Source of the DNA: DASZHJ01 sp035581425
Lineage (GTDB): Bacteria; Pseudomonadota; Alphaproteobacteria; ATCC43930; CGMCC-115725
Direction: 5' to 3'
Length of the DNA stretch: 64,000 bases
NCBI GenBank assembly: GCA_035581425.1
Contig: DATJVP010000069.1
Span: forward strand, 23,402 to 87,401
The notes under the pieces are model-generated. The model did no database searches. It had not been told where the DNA came from and worked only from the letters and a program-made list of their open reading frames with translations. The translations under genes were made by a program, and so were the position numbers. Below, piece after piece: positions 42,585 to 53,953 of the stretch (within the stretch, counting starts at the first letter, position 1; the number at the start of each line of letters is the position of its first letter).

Positions 42585-43484
42585 ATGAGCGAGGCCCGAT
42601 ACGCCATATTAGAGGAGCGCGGCATCCTCGCGGTCTCCGGCGCCGAGCGCCGCGAGTTCCTGCAGGGCCTGATCTCAAACGACACCCGCAAGCTCGGGCC
42701 CGCGCGCGCGCTCTATGCGGCTCTGCTCACGCCGCAGGGGAAATACCTGCACGATTTCTTTCTCGCGGAGGCCGGAGAGACGATCCTCATCGACGGCGAG
42801 AAAGCACGACTTCCCGATTTGTTTCGCCGCCTCTCGCTATACAAGCTCCGCTCGAAGGTGACCCTCGCGGAGGCGAGCGATCGCTATCTCGTCGCTGCCG
42901 CCTTTGGTGAGGGCGTCGAGAGCAAGCTCGGCCTCTCCGGAGAGCGCGGCAGCGCAGCGGAAATCGCCGGTGGCGTGGCATTCGTCGATCCGCGGCTCGC
43001 TAAACTGGGCGCACGATTGATTCTGCCGCGCGCGGGCGGAGAAGGCGCGCTTGCAGAGACCGGTCTCCGCCGCGGAGACGCCACGGACTACGACAGCCTG
43101 CGTCTCGAAGCGGGCGTGCCCGATGGCAGCCGCGACCTTCCGGTGGAGAAGGCGATTTTGCTGGAGGCAGGCTTCGACGAGCTCGGCGGAGTCGATTGGG
43201 AGAAGGGCTGCTACATGGGCCAGGAGCTGACGGCGCGCACCAAATACCGCGCCCTCATCAGGAAGCGCCTGTTGCCCGTCCGGGTCGAGGGTCCCCTCCC
43301 CGAGCCCGGAACGCCGGTGATGCTCGACGGCGCGGAGGCCGGCGAGATCCGCTCGGGCCGCGGCGATCGCGCCCTGGCGCTGCTGCGCCTGGAGGCGATT
43401 GAGGACTCCGGAAAATCGGGCATCCCACTCACCGCCGCGGGTGCGCGCATTACGCCGATCAAGCCGGAGTGGGCGAAGTATTGA
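42585..43484 (+). CDS. ygfZ: folate-binding protein YgfZ/GcvT-like (iron-sulfur assembly)
   Basis: This 299-residue protein carries the YgfZ signature KGCYMGQELTARTKYR with its conserved Cys, and the folate-fold start ILAVSGAERREFLQGLISNDTRKL. YgfZ helps build or repair certain Fe-S enzymes in a folate-dependent way. The C-terminal barrel is also present (LLPVRVEGPLPEPGTPVMLDGAEAGEIRSG). Divergent from the GT9 gene. Confidence 0.94.
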   Translation: MSEARYAILEERGILAVSGAERREFLQGLISNDTRKLGPARALYAALLTPQGKYLHDFFLAEAGETILIDGEKARLPDLFRRLSLYKLRSKVTLAEASDRYLVAAAFGEGVESKLGLSGERGSAAEIAGGVAFVDPRLAKLGARLILPRAGGEGALAETGLRRGDATDYDSLRLEAGVPDGSRDLPVEKAILLEAGFDELGGVDWEKGCYMGQELTARTKYRALIRKRLLPVRVEGPLPEPGTPVMLDGAEAGEIRSGRGDRALALLRLEAIEDSGKSGIPLTAAGARITPIKPEWAKY

Positions 43485-43587
43485 CGTTGCCTCGCTGAGT
43501 ACTTGCGGGATCGTCGCCGATACGGTCAAACTCGTCCCGCCGGTCTCGGCACATCGGGGAAATGCCAAAAATGAGGGGATCGAGACA

Positions 43588-44385
43588 ATGACAAGCCGGA
43601 CGCGTCTCTTGGCTGCGGGCCTATTCCTGTTTGCGCTCTTCGGAGGGCTCGCGACTGCCGCCTACGCGGCAGACCAGCCGCAGACGCGGCTCGATGCGAT
43701 CATCGCGCGGGGTACGCTCCGCGTCGGCACCACCGGCGACTACAAGCCCTTCAGTTTCGATAATCCCACGACGCATAAATTCGAGGGCCTCGACATCGAC
43801 ATGGCGGAGTCTCTGGGGAAGGCGCTCGGCGTCAAGGTCGAGTACGTCAAGACCGCCTGGCCCAATCTGATGACCGACTTTACCGCCGACAAGTTCGACA
43901 TGGCGCTCGGCGGCGTCTCGGTCACCCTGCCGCGGCAGAAGAAGGGGTTCTTCAGCATTCCCTACATGGTCGACGGCAAGACCCCGATCGCGCGCTGCGT
44001 CGACGCGAAGAAGTACCAGACGCTGGCGCAGATCGATAAACCCAACGTCCGCGTCGTCGTCAATCCCGGCGGCACCAACGAGGCCTTCGCACGCGACAAC
44101 CTGAAGCAAGCGAAGATCGAGGTCTGGAAGGACAACGTCACGATCTTCGACCAGATCGTCGCCAAGAAGGCGGACGTGATGATCACCGACGCGAGCGAGA
44201 CCATGCTGCAGGCGAAGCTGCACAAGGAGCTCTGCTCGATCCACCCCGACAAGGCCTTCAACTTCGCCGAGAAGGCCTATTGGCTGCAGCCCGACATCGC
44301 CTTCAAGGAGTTCGTCGACCAGTGGCTGCACCTCGCGATCGCGACCAAGGAATACCAGAAGACCGCGGACAAGTGGTTTAAGTAA
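43588..44385 (+). CDS. cyclohexadienyl dehydratase-like / SBP_bac_3 periplasmic protein
   Basis: This is a 265-residue exported protein with signal RLLAAGLFLFALFGGLATAAYA. The mature text GTLRVGTTGDYKPFSFDNPTTHKFEGLDIDMAESLGKALGVKVEYVKTAWPNLMTDF matches the periplasmic-binding fold. VRVVVNPGGTNEAFARDNLK, VTIFDQIVAKKADVMITDASETMLQAKLHKELCSIHP and the DQWLHLAIA end match PheC-type cyclohexadienyl dehydratases, which turn prephenate or arogenate into phenylpyruvate or phenylalanine in the periplasm. It may therefore be an enzyme instead of an import receptor; there are no transporter genes next to it. Confidence 0.82.
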   Translation: MTSRTRLLAAGLFLFALFGGLATAAYAADQPQTRLDAIIARGTLRVGTTGDYKPFSFDNPTTHKFEGLDIDMAESLGKALGVKVEYVKTAWPNLMTDFTADKFDMALGGVSVTLPRQKKGFFSIPYMVDGKTPIARCVDAKKYQTLAQIDKPNVRVVVNPGGTNEAFARDNLKQAKIEVWKDNVTIFDQIVAKKADVMITDASETMLQAKLHKELCSIHPDKAFNFAEKAYWLQPDIAFKEFVDQWLHLAIATKEYQKTADKWFK

Positions 44386-44398
44386 GGGGGATCTCCTC

Positions 44399-44414
44399 TT
44401 CCCCCCGGGGAAGG
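44399..44414. terminator. short hairpin between convergent genes
   Basis: CTTCCCC pairs with GGGGAAG in CTTCCCCCCGGGGAAG, between the dehydratase-like gene and ppdK, which converge here. There is no clear T-run, so it may be a termination hairpin for both or a REP-like palindrome fragment. Confidence 0.35.
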
Positions 44415-44421
44415 GTGACGC

Positions 44422-47109
<2,688 letters not shown>

Positions 47110-49188
47110 CTACCCTTCGATCTCCGAGAAGTCGGCAACGGCATTGAGCGTCGCCCGAATCTCCGAGAGCAGCCTTAGCCGGTTCGACCGTAGTTCAGGG
47201 TTCGCAGTGACATTAACGGTCACGTTGTTAAAAAATTCATCCACGGGCTTCCGCAAAGAGGCCAAGGCTGTCACGGCCTCATCGAAGGCCTCGCGTTTCA
47301 GCGCCGCATCGGCCTTGGCGGCAGCCGATGCCAAATCTTCCGCCAGGGCTTTTTCATAAGGACCTTCAAGGAGATGGCGGTCGGCTGGACCTTTGTATTC
47401 CACCTTATCCCTGGTTTCTTCAATGCGCAGGATATTGGCCGCGCGCCGGTACGCGACGAGGAGGTTCGCACCGTCCTCGGTGCCCAGGAATTTGCCGAGC
47501 GCGGCGACTCGGGAAAGGAGCCGGACGAGGTCGTCCTCCCCCGCTAGGGCGAAGACCGCGGTGATCAAATCGTGCCGCACGCCCTTTTCGCGGAGGTGGA
47601 CCTTGAGCCGGTCGGCGAAGAAGGCGAGGAGGTCTCGGGTCGGTTCTCGCCCGCGCCGGTCCTCCGCGCTCTCTGCAACGAGGATGAACGCTTGGTGGAA
47701 CGCCTTCGCGAGCGGAACCCGCAGGGAATTCTCGAGGATGAGACGGATGACGCCGAGCGCGGCGCGACGAAGCGCGAAGGGATCTTTCGAGCCCGTGGGC
47801 GTCTCGCCGATCGAGAAGAATCCCACGAGCGTATCGATCTTGTCCGCGAGCGCCACCGCGACGCTGACGGGCGCGGTTGGGCAGCGGTCGTTGGGGCCGA
47901 GGGGCGAATAGTGCTCGGCGATCGCATCGGCGACCGCTCTCTCCTCGCCGTCGTGGAGCGCGTAATAGCGCCCCATCACCCCCTGCAATTCCGGGAACTC
48001 GCCGACCATGCCAGTGGAGAGGTCGGCTTTGGAAAGGAAGGCGGCGGATCGCACGGCTTCGGCATGATCGCCGGGGATGTAGCGCGCGAGCTCCACGGCA
48101 AGCGCCTGGAGCCGCGTCACCTTGTCTTCCATCGTCCCGAGACCCTTGTAGAAGACGCGCTCGCGCAGCTTCGGCACGCGCGAGGACAGGGTCGCCTTGC
48201 GGTCCTGCTCCCAGAAGAACCGCGCGTCGGAGAGGCGCGCACGCAGCACGCGCTCGTTCCCGGCGACGACGACTTTGCCGCCATCCCCGGTGACCATGTT
48301 GGAGACGATGAGGAAGCGCGGCGCGAGCGCGCCCTTGGCGTCGAGGCAGGCGAAATACTTCTGATGCGAGCGCATGGAGGTCGTGAGGACCTCCGGTGGC
48401 AGCTTCATGAAGGCGGGATCGATGCTTCCCGCGAGCACCACCGGCCATTCGACGAGGCCCGAGACCTCATCGAGGAGCGCCGGATCGTCCCTGAGCGTGA
48501 CCTGGAGGGAGGATGCGGTCTTCCCAAGCGCCTCGGCGATCATGGCGCGCCGCTCTGCGGGGTCGAGGATGACGTGCGCCGCACGGAGCTTCGCCTGATA
48601 GTCCCCGAAATCGCTGACCGGGAATTCGCCGCGGGAGAGAAAACGATGACCGCGCGTCCGGTCGCCGGTGGGAATGTCGTCGAGCGCGATGGCGAGGCTC
48701 TTGCCGCCGAAGAGACAGAGGACGCTCGCGATGGGCCGGACCCAGCGGAAACTCGCCGCGGGGAAGCGCATGGATTTCGGCCAGGGAATATCGAGGAGGA
48801 TCGCGCGCAGCAGCTCCGGCAGCACCTCGGCGGTGCGCTTGCCGGAGCGTTTGACGATCGCGAAATAGAACACGCCCTTCCCGGTGTCCCGCTGCTCACA
48901 CTCCGCGAGTGCGGCGACGCCCGCGGATTTGAGGAATCCCTGCACGGCGTTCTCGGGCGCACCCACGCGCGGGCCGCGGCGCTCCTCCGTCACGTCCGGC
49001 TGCGCCTCCGGGAGACCCTCGACCGTGAGTGTGAGGCGACGCGGCGTGACGTAGGTGCGGATCGCGGTGCTTGCGAGGCCTGCGGCGGCGAGTTTCTCGC
49101 CGGCGAGGCGCGCGAGATCCTCCGCCGCGCGGGCCTGCATGCGCGCGGGAATTTCCTCCGTGAGGAGCTCGAGGAGAAGGTTCGGCAT
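47110..49188 (-). CDS. glyS: glycine--tRNA ligase subunit beta
   Basis: This 692-residue subunit forms the alpha2beta2 bacterial glycyl-tRNA synthetase with GlyQ. It starts MPNLLLELLTEEIPARMQARAAEDL and contains FPAASFRWVRPIASVLCLFGG, DEVSGLVEWPVVLAGSIDPAFMKLPPEVLTTSMRSHQKYFACLD and HD-type blocks ending in an anticodon-binding domain (DEFFNNVTVNVTANPELRSNRLRLLSEI). ATG 49188 is the standard start. The stop adjoins the ppdK start (two bases apart at most), so the genes are coupled. Confidence 0.97.
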   Translation of the reverse strand: MPNLLLELLTEEIPARMQARAAEDLARLAGEKLAAAGLASTAIRTYVTPRRLTLTVEGLPEAQPDVTEERRGPRVGAPENAVQGFLKSAGVAALAECEQRDTGKGVFYFAIVKRSGKRTAEVLPELLRAILLDIPWPKSMRFPAASFRWVRPIASVLCLFGGKSLAIALDDIPTGDRTRGHRFLSRGEFPVSDFGDYQAKLRAAHVILDPAERRAMIAEALGKTASSLQVTLRDDPALLDEVSGLVEWPVVLAGSIDPAFMKLPPEVLTTSMRSHQKYFACLDAKGALAPRFLIVSNMVTGDGGKVVVAGNERVLRARLSDARFFWEQDRKATLSSRVPKLRERVFYKGLGTMEDKVTRLQALAVELARYIPGDHAEAVRSAAFLSKADLSTGMVGEFPELQGVMGRYYALHDGEERAVADAIAEHYSPLGPNDRCPTAPVSVAVALADKIDTLVGFFSIGETPTGSKDPFALRRAALGVIRLILENSLRVPLAKAFHQAFILVAESAEDRRGREPTRDLLAFFADRLKVHLREKGVRHDLITAVFALAGEDDLVRLLSRVAALGKFLGTEDGANLLVAYRRAANILRIEETRDKVEYKGPADRHLLEGPYEKALAEDLASAAAKADAALKREAFDEAVTALASLRKPVDEFFNNVTVNVTANPELRSNRLRLLSEIRATLNAVADFSEIEG

Positions 49189-49205
49189 CGAGTTCGGCCC
49201 GACTA

Positions 49206-49300
49206 CCCTCACCCTCCCGCGCTACGCGCGAGCCCCAACCCTCTCCCGCCGGAGACGGGAGAGGGTTGGGGCCCATCGCGAAGCGGTGGGAGGGTGAGGG
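49206..49300. repeat. REP-like long palindrome between glyQ and glyS
   Basis: A 95-base nested inverted repeat: an outer 13-base stem (49206-49218 with 49288-49300) and an inner perfect 16-base stem (49233-49248 with 49256-49271). It fills the glyQ-glyS spacer. A related CCTCTCCCC/GGGGAGAGG element occurs at 57453-57565. It resembles the dispersed palindromes common between genes in alphaproteobacteria. Confidence 0.85.
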
Positions 49301-49313
49301 ATGCAGCCGAGAA

Positions 49314-50186
49314 TCACGCCGTTTCCACCGCGAGCCAGCCCTCGCAGCAGGCCTTGGCGAGCGCACGCACGCGCCCGATGTAGCCCGCGCGCTCGGCGAC
49401 GGAGATCGCGCCGCGGGCGTCGAGGAGGTTGAACCGGTGGCTTGCCTTGATGCACTGGTCGTAGGCGGGGAGCGGCAGCTTCTTCTCGAGGAGCGCGGTG
49501 CATTCCTTCTCGGCGTCGGCGAAATGCTGCAGCAGCATCGCCGTGTCCGCGTACTCGAAATTATGTGCGGAGTATTCGCGCTCCGCCTCCAGAAAGACGT
49601 CGCCGTACTTGACGCCTGCGCCGTTGAAGTCGAGGTCATAGACGTTCTCGACGCCCTGCACATACATCGCGAGGCGCTCGAGCCCGTAGGTGAGCTCGGT
49701 CGAGACGGGATCGCATTCGATGCCGCCGACCTGCTGGAAATAGGTGTACTGCGCCACCTCCATCCCATCGAGCCAGACTTCCCAACCGAGGCCCCAGGCG
49801 CCGAGCGTCGGGCTCTCCCAATCGTCTTCGACGAAGCGGATGTCGTGGCTCGAGAAGTCGATGCCGAGCGCCTCGAGGCTCCCGAGATAAAGCGCCTGGC
49901 TCTCCGCGGGCGCGGGCTTCAGGATCACCTGGAACTGATAGTAGTGCTGTAGCCGATTCGGATTCTCGCCATAACGTCCGTCGGTTGGCCGCCGCGAAGG
50001 CTGCACATAGGCGGCGCGCCAGGGCTTGGGGCCAAGCGCCCGCAGGGTGGTCGCGGGGTGGAAAGTGCCGGCGCCCATCTCGACGTCATAGGGCTGCAGG
50101 ACCACGCATCCCTGGCGCGCCCAGTACTCCTGTAGACGGAGGATCAAAGCCTGAAAGCTGGTCCCGGAAAAGGCGCTATCCGCCAT
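49314..50186 (-). CDS. glyQ: glycine--tRNA ligase subunit alpha
   Basis: This 290-residue catalytic subunit has SFQALILRLQEYWARQGCVVLQPYDVEMGAGTFHPATTLRALGPKPWRAAYVQPSRRPTDGRYGENPNRLQHYYQFQVILKPAP, an almost textbook GlyQ N-terminus, and IRFVEDDWESPTLGAWGLGWEVWLDGMEVAQYTYFQQVGGIE. The ATG lies at 50186. The next gene leftward, glyS, is separated by a palindromic element, so the two subunits may be expressed at slightly different levels. Confidence 0.98.
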   Translation of the reverse strand: MADSAFSGTSFQALILRLQEYWARQGCVVLQPYDVEMGAGTFHPATTLRALGPKPWRAAYVQPSRRPTDGRYGENPNRLQHYYQFQVILKPAPAESQALYLGSLEALGIDFSSHDIRFVEDDWESPTLGAWGLGWEVWLDGMEVAQYTYFQQVGGIECDPVSTELTYGLERLAMYVQGVENVYDLDFNGAGVKYGDVFLEAEREYSAHNFEYADTAMLLQHFADAEKECTALLEKKLPLPAYDQCIKASHRFNLLDARGAISVAERAGYIGRVRALAKACCEGWLAVETA

Positions 50187-50261
50187 CGAGTTATCCGGAG
50201 GATGGTGTCCTAGATGTTGCGCCGCACCATACTGGCGCGGGTGAGGAGGGTCAACCCGCCA

Positions 50262-50522
50262 TCATCGAGACCACGGGCAATCCGTGCGTCCGCAGTGCCG
50301 CGCTGAAACGGCGCTGACATAGGTGCCGCAGGATTTGCAGGCAATCATCTCCTCGGCCTCAACGCGCGGCGCCTGCTGTGCCGGCTGCGGTCCGGGCCCA
50401 GGCGGCGGCGACGCCTGCCGCGCGCGCGGCAGTCGCGACCCGCCCAGCATCTTGAAGAGATACCAAGCGGCCGCGATCATCGCCACGAGCGTTACGAGCT
50501 TCGAGATTGACCAGCCGAACAT
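50262..50522 (-). CDS. PP0621-type small membrane protein with zinc-ribbon end
   Basis: This 86-residue protein has one N-terminal membrane helix (KLVTLVAMIAAAWYLFKML), a proline-rich middle, and a C-terminal cysteine cluster: CKSCGTYV, then HCGRTDCPWSR, a C-x2-C ... C-x4-C zinc-binding pattern seen in PP0621-family proteins. The function is unknown. It lies between the S49 peptidase and glyQ, all leftward. Confidence 0.75.
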   Translation of the reverse strand: MFGWSISKLVTLVAMIAAAWYLFKMLGGSRLPRARQASPPPGPGPQPAQQAPRVEAEEMIACKSCGTYVSAVSARHCGRTDCPWSR

Positions 50523-50569
50523 GCCCCGGTTTAGGAGCGGGCGCGGCCGGGGTCAAGCAAGCGCTCGGA

Positions 50570-51424
50570 TCAGAGCCCGAAGCGGCTCCAGATCAGTCGC
50601 TCTTCGACGGCGGCCCAGAACTCGTCGAGGAGATCGGCGAGGCCCAAGGGCGCGCGCGCGAGGCCGGGGAGGCGGCCCCAGCGCCGCGGGCGCGGCGGCT
50701 CGACGACGCGGAGGCGCGCCGTGTCGCCGAAGCGTTCGCGAATGGCGCTGCGGAGATCGCCGAGCCGATCGACAAGGCCGAGCTCGGCTGCACGGCGGCC
50801 CGTAAAGATCTCGCCCTCGAAGATCTCGGGCGCGCCGGTCGCGAGCTTCGCGCCGCGCCGCTCCGTCACGAGCTCCTTGAAGGTCTCGTGCAGATCCTGC
50901 TGGAGCTTGGTGAGCCGCTCGACGTCGCGGGGGTCCTCGCCAAGGAAGGGATCGAGCATCGACTTGTCGCGCCCGGCGGTGTGGACGCGGCGCTCGACGC
51001 CAAGGCGCTTCAAGACCCCCGCAAAGCCGAAGCCTGCGGTCACGACCCCGATCGAGCCCACGAGCGAGGCCGCATCGGCGTATATCTCATCGCCCGCCAG
51101 CAGCAGCCAATATCCACCGGAAGCCGCGACATCCTCGGCGAAAGCAAATACCGGCACCTTCTTCTCCGCCGCGAGCTGCCGGATGCGGCGATAGAGCAGC
51201 GCCGACTGCACCGGCGATCCCCCCGGCGAATTGACCGTGAGGGCGACAGCCTTAAGGTTCCTGAGCTTGAAGGCACGCTCGATGGTCCCGCCGAGCCGGT
51301 CGAGACTGAGGGAGCGCACCCCGCGCGGCGCGATCACTCCCTCGAGCCGCAGCACCGCCACCACCGGCGCCGGCGAGCCGGAGAGATGGTCATTGATCCA
51401 GTGCTTGAGGTTCTCGAGGAACAT
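50570..51424 (-). CDS. S49 family peptidase (SppA/SohB-like)
   Basis: This 284-residue single-domain serine protease of the signal-peptide-peptidase class has LTVNSPGGSPVQSALLYRRI, the Ser block VPVFAFAEDVAASGGYWLLLAGDEIYADAASLVGSIGVV (Ser in A-S-G-G-Y), and the catalytic Lys region RVHTAGRDKSMLDPFLGEDPRDVERL. It degrades leftover signal peptides or membrane protein fragments. The N-terminal helix is short (MFLENLKHWINDHL), so membrane attachment is uncertain. Confidence 0.93.
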   Translation of the reverse strand: MFLENLKHWINDHLSGSPAPVVAVLRLEGVIAPRGVRSLSLDRLGGTIERAFKLRNLKAVALTVNSPGGSPVQSALLYRRIRQLAAEKKVPVFAFAEDVAASGGYWLLLAGDEIYADAASLVGSIGVVTAGFGFAGVLKRLGVERRVHTAGRDKSMLDPFLGEDPRDVERLTKLQQDLHETFKELVTERRGAKLATGAPEIFEGEIFTGRRAAELGLVDRLGDLRSAIRERFGDTARLRVVEPPRPRRWGRLPGLARAPLGLADLLDEFWAAVEERLIWSRFGL

Positions 51425-51641
51425 GGGGGGAGGATAGGGACCAACAGCCGGCAGCGCAAAGGGTTACCGAGCATTCACTGCTCGGAGGCTTCTGACTTCC
51501 GTGGCGATTAGTCCGTTGGACCGCAGTTGGGGCAGCTCCCCGGGGCGCTCTAGGAGCGAAATTGGAGGGCGAGTGCAATGGCCAAAAATCGAAACGGGTG
51601 CCCAAAAGACGCCCGTCGGCAGCTCCGCGAACTAAATTAGC

Positions 51642-52394
51642 TCAGAGCGTCAACCCCGCCCCTTCCCGCAGTACCGCCTCCGCCGCGGCCGTATAGCGAC
51701 CGTCGGGCTCGTGCAGGATGAGACCCGGGGCGAGCCGCGTCGGCGCCGCGATCCCCTTGCGCGCGCGGAGGATCACGCGCTTCGCGGACTTGCCCGCGCC
51801 GGGCCAGAGGGGAAAGACCACGATCTCGCCGGCGCGTCCGCTTAGCTGCCCCAAGAGCGCGTCGAGACGGTCGGCGCGATGAATTACGGTGAGGCTGCCT
51901 TTGGGTCGCGTCATCGCGAGCAGAAAGCGGATCCAGGCAGCGAGATCCGCCTCGCCCTCGACATGGGCGGCCGCGCGCGCGAGATCGGGTGGAGGAGTGG
52001 CGGTGCCGGCGGCGAGATGCGGGGGATTCGCGAGCACATGATCGAAGCCGCCGGGCTCGAGCCGCGGCGGCGGCGCCAGCAGGTCGCCGGCCATCACGCT
52101 GACTTGGTTCGCAAGCCCGTTAAGGGCGATGTTGTCATTGGCAAGGCGCACGAGCTCGCGGTCGCGCTCGATGCCGGTGACACGGCAGCCGACGATACGC
52201 GCCGCAACGCAGAGCGCAGCTGCGCCCACACCGCATCCCACATCGAGCACGCGATCTCCGGAGACGGCAGGTACGGCCGCGGCGAGAAAGACCGGGTCGA
52301 TCGCGACACGATAGCCGGTGACGGGCTGACGGAGCTTCACCCGTCCGCCGAGGAGCGTGCCCTCGCTCTCCTCGGTCGGAGGCGCGCCGCTCAC
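51642..52394 (-). CDS. tRNA1(Val) (adenine37-N6)-methyltransferase-like (TrmN6)
   Basis: This 250-residue class I SAM-dependent methyltransferase has motif I VLDVGCGVGAAALCVAAR and the catalytic N6-adenine motif DHVLANPPHL, where the fourth residue is His instead of the common Tyr or Phe. The N-terminal TLLGGRVKLRQPVTGYRVAIDPVFLAAAVP matches TrmN6/YfiC. It should methylate a tRNA or similar RNA adenine. The GTG at 52394 overlaps the DUF2007 stop (GTGA). Open sequence further upstream overlaps that gene in another phase and is not coding. Confidence 0.86.
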   Translation of the reverse strand: MSGAPPTEESEGTLLGGRVKLRQPVTGYRVAIDPVFLAAAVPAVSGDRVLDVGCGVGAAALCVAARIVGCRVTGIERDRELVRLANDNIALNGLANQVSVMAGDLLAPPPRLEPGGFDHVLANPPHLAAGTATPPPDLARAAAHVEGEADLAAWIRFLLAMTRPKGSLTVIHRADRLDALLGQLSGRAGEIVVFPLWPGAGKSAKRVILRARKGIAAPTRLAPGLILHEPDGRYTAAAEAVLREGAGLTL

Positions 52395-52603
52395 GAGAGG
52401 TTCTCGCCGAGATCCTGGAGCAGAGAGCGGGCGCGGGCGTGCTGCCCCTCCGCCACCATGACGCGCCGCTGGATCGCGCCGATGCTGCCCTCGACGATGC
52501 TGGTGTGCTCGTCGAGGATCACGCTCTCGATCCCGGCCGCGGAAAGCACGGCCTTGACGAAGGAGAGGCGGACGGGGTCGTTGCTGCGCAGGAGCTCTTT
52601 CAC
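52391..52603 (-). CDS. DUF2007 domain protein
   Basis: This 70-residue protein reads KELLRSNDPVRLSFVKAVLSAAGIESVILDEHTSIVEGSIGAIQRRVMVAEGQHARARSLLQDLGE, the DUF2007 (signal-transducing ACT-like) pattern; the function is unknown. It is coupled to the following methyltransferase. The start is a GTG at 52603; a GTG at 52658-52660 would add 19 non-conserved residues. It is divergent from the polyprenyl synthase over about 135 bases. Confidence 0.86.
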   Translation of the reverse strand: MKELLRSNDPVRLSFVKAVLSAAGIESVILDEHTSIVEGSIGAIQRRVMVAEGQHARARSLLQDLGENLS

Positions 52604-52738
52604 GGGAGGGTTTACTTTTCGCGGCCGACAAAGGGCCGCGGCGGGCCGGGCTTGACCCACCGGGGCGGGGGCCTATGCTCGCCTCGCAAAGCCGATCGGT
52701 CAAGAAAGCCGCGGCTTTCGATCGCGAGGGAGTGACGA

Positions 52739-53764
52739 GTGGTGCAGGCCGCAAGCGTGCGCGAGACGAGGGCTCCGAGCCCGGGAGCGGCGACGCTCGA
52801 CCGGCTGACGGAGCTTCTCCGGCGCGACCTCGACGCGGTCAATGCGCTCATCCTCGAGAAGATGCAGAGCCCGGTGGCACTCATACCGCAGCTCGCGGGT
52901 CACATCATCGCGGCCGGGGGCAAGCGGCTCCGGCCGATGCTGACCCTCGCGGCGGCGCGGCTCTGCGGCTACCGCGGCGATCGGCAAATCGCGCTCGCCG
53001 CGGCGGTCGAGTTCATTCATACCGCGACCCTGCTGCACGACGACGTCGTCGACGCGAGCGACCTTCGCCGCGGCCTCGCCACCGCGAACGCCGTCTGGGG
53101 CAACAAGCCCTCGGTGCTGGTCGGCGACTTCCTCTTCAGCCGCGCCTTCGAGCTCATGGTGGCCGACGGCTCGCTCGAGGTCCTGGGCATTCTCTCGCGC
53201 GCTTCCGCCATCATCGCGGAGGGTGAGGTGCTGCAGCTCGTGACCTCCAACGACACGGGCACCACGGAGGCATCCTATCTGCAGGTGATCCGTTCCAAGA
53301 CGGCGCAGCTCTTCGCGGCGGCCAGCCGGATCGGCGCCGTGCTCGCCGAACGCCCGCGCGGCGAGGCGGACGGGCTCGAGAGCTATGGCCTCAACCTCGG
53401 CATCGCCTTCCAGCTCATCGACGATCTCCTGGACTATTCCGCCGCGCAGGCAGAGCTCGGCAAGACCGTCGGGGACGATTTCCGCGAAGGTAAGATCACG
53501 CTGCCGGTGGTGCTTGCCTTCGAGCGGTCGAATGCAGAGGAGCAGAGCTTCTGGCGGCGGACGCTCGAGGATCTCGATCAACACGAGGGCGATCTAGAGC
53601 ACGCGATCGGGCTCCTAAGGAAGCACGGCACCCTCGCGGAGACGCTGGAGCGCGCCCGCTCCTACTGCGCCGCCGCCCGCGCCGCGCTTGCGCCCTTCCG
53701 CGACTGCTCCGAAAAGCATGCCCTCGACGAAGTCATCGACTTCTGCTTGGAGCGCGGGTTCTAG
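52739..53764 (+). CDS. polyprenyl diphosphate synthase (octaprenyl/decaprenyl type)
   Basis: This 341-residue trans-prenyltransferase makes the side chain of ubiquinone. Both Asp-rich motifs are visible: LLHDDVVDASDLRRG (first, residues 101-105) and IAFQLIDDLLDYSAA (second). KRLRPMLTLAAARLCGY precedes the first, and the GDFLFSRAFELM block and KTVGDDFREGKITLPVVLA follow. The chain length cannot be read directly. The start is GTG at 52739, with a second GTG right after it. It is followed by tRNA-Pro. Confidence 0.95.
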   Translation: MVQAASVRETRAPSPGAATLDRLTELLRRDLDAVNALILEKMQSPVALIPQLAGHIIAAGGKRLRPMLTLAAARLCGYRGDRQIALAAAVEFIHTATLLHDDVVDASDLRRGLATANAVWGNKPSVLVGDFLFSRAFELMVADGSLEVLGILSRASAIIAEGEVLQLVTSNDTGTTEASYLQVIRSKTAQLFAAASRIGAVLAERPRGEADGLESYGLNLGIAFQLIDDLLDYSAAQAELGKTVGDDFREGKITLPVVLAFERSNAEEQSFWRRTLEDLDQHEGDLEHAIGLLRKHGTLAETLERARSYCAAARAALAPFRDCSEKHALDEVIDFCLERGF

Positions 53765-53818
53765 ACTCCCCATTGCCTCGCGCCTCGGGAGCCGCTATAG
53801 CTCCCGGCCGGATCGGCT

Positions 53819-53895
53819 CGGAGTGTAGCTCAGCCTGGTAGAGCACCGCTTTCGGGAGGCGGGGGCCGGAGGTTCGAATCCTCTCACTCCGACCA
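53819..53895 (+). tRNA. tRNA-Pro (CGG)
   Basis: It forms a cloverleaf: acceptor CGGAGTG pairs with CACTCCG, the anticodon loop TTCGGGA gives CGG with G37, the T arm is GGAGGTTCGAATCCTC, and CCA is encoded. It is 77 bases including CCA. Confidence 0.96.
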
Positions 53896-53907
53896 GCCGA
53901 AACAAGA

Positions 53908-53934
53908 AAAGGCCCATCGGTACGATGGGCCTTT
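53908..53934. terminator. bidirectional-looking terminator hairpin
   Basis: The exact 11-base stem AAAGGCCCATC with GATGGGCCTTT (53908-53918 with 53924-53934) closes a five-base loop. It lies 12 bases after tRNA-Pro and just before the next gene, so it probably ends the tRNA transcript. Confidence 0.78.
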
Positions 53935-53953
53935 GCCGTCTGCGGAGGCTGCG

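Noticed and set aside
47572..49383. A 603-codon + strand frame within glyS
   Set aside because: Antisense to glyS and crosses a palindromic repeat; no conserved text.
51390..51605. A 71-codon minus-strand frame between the S49 peptidase and TrmN6-like genes
   Set aside because: No ribosome binding site, no conserved text; the 217-base spacer seems to hold no gene.
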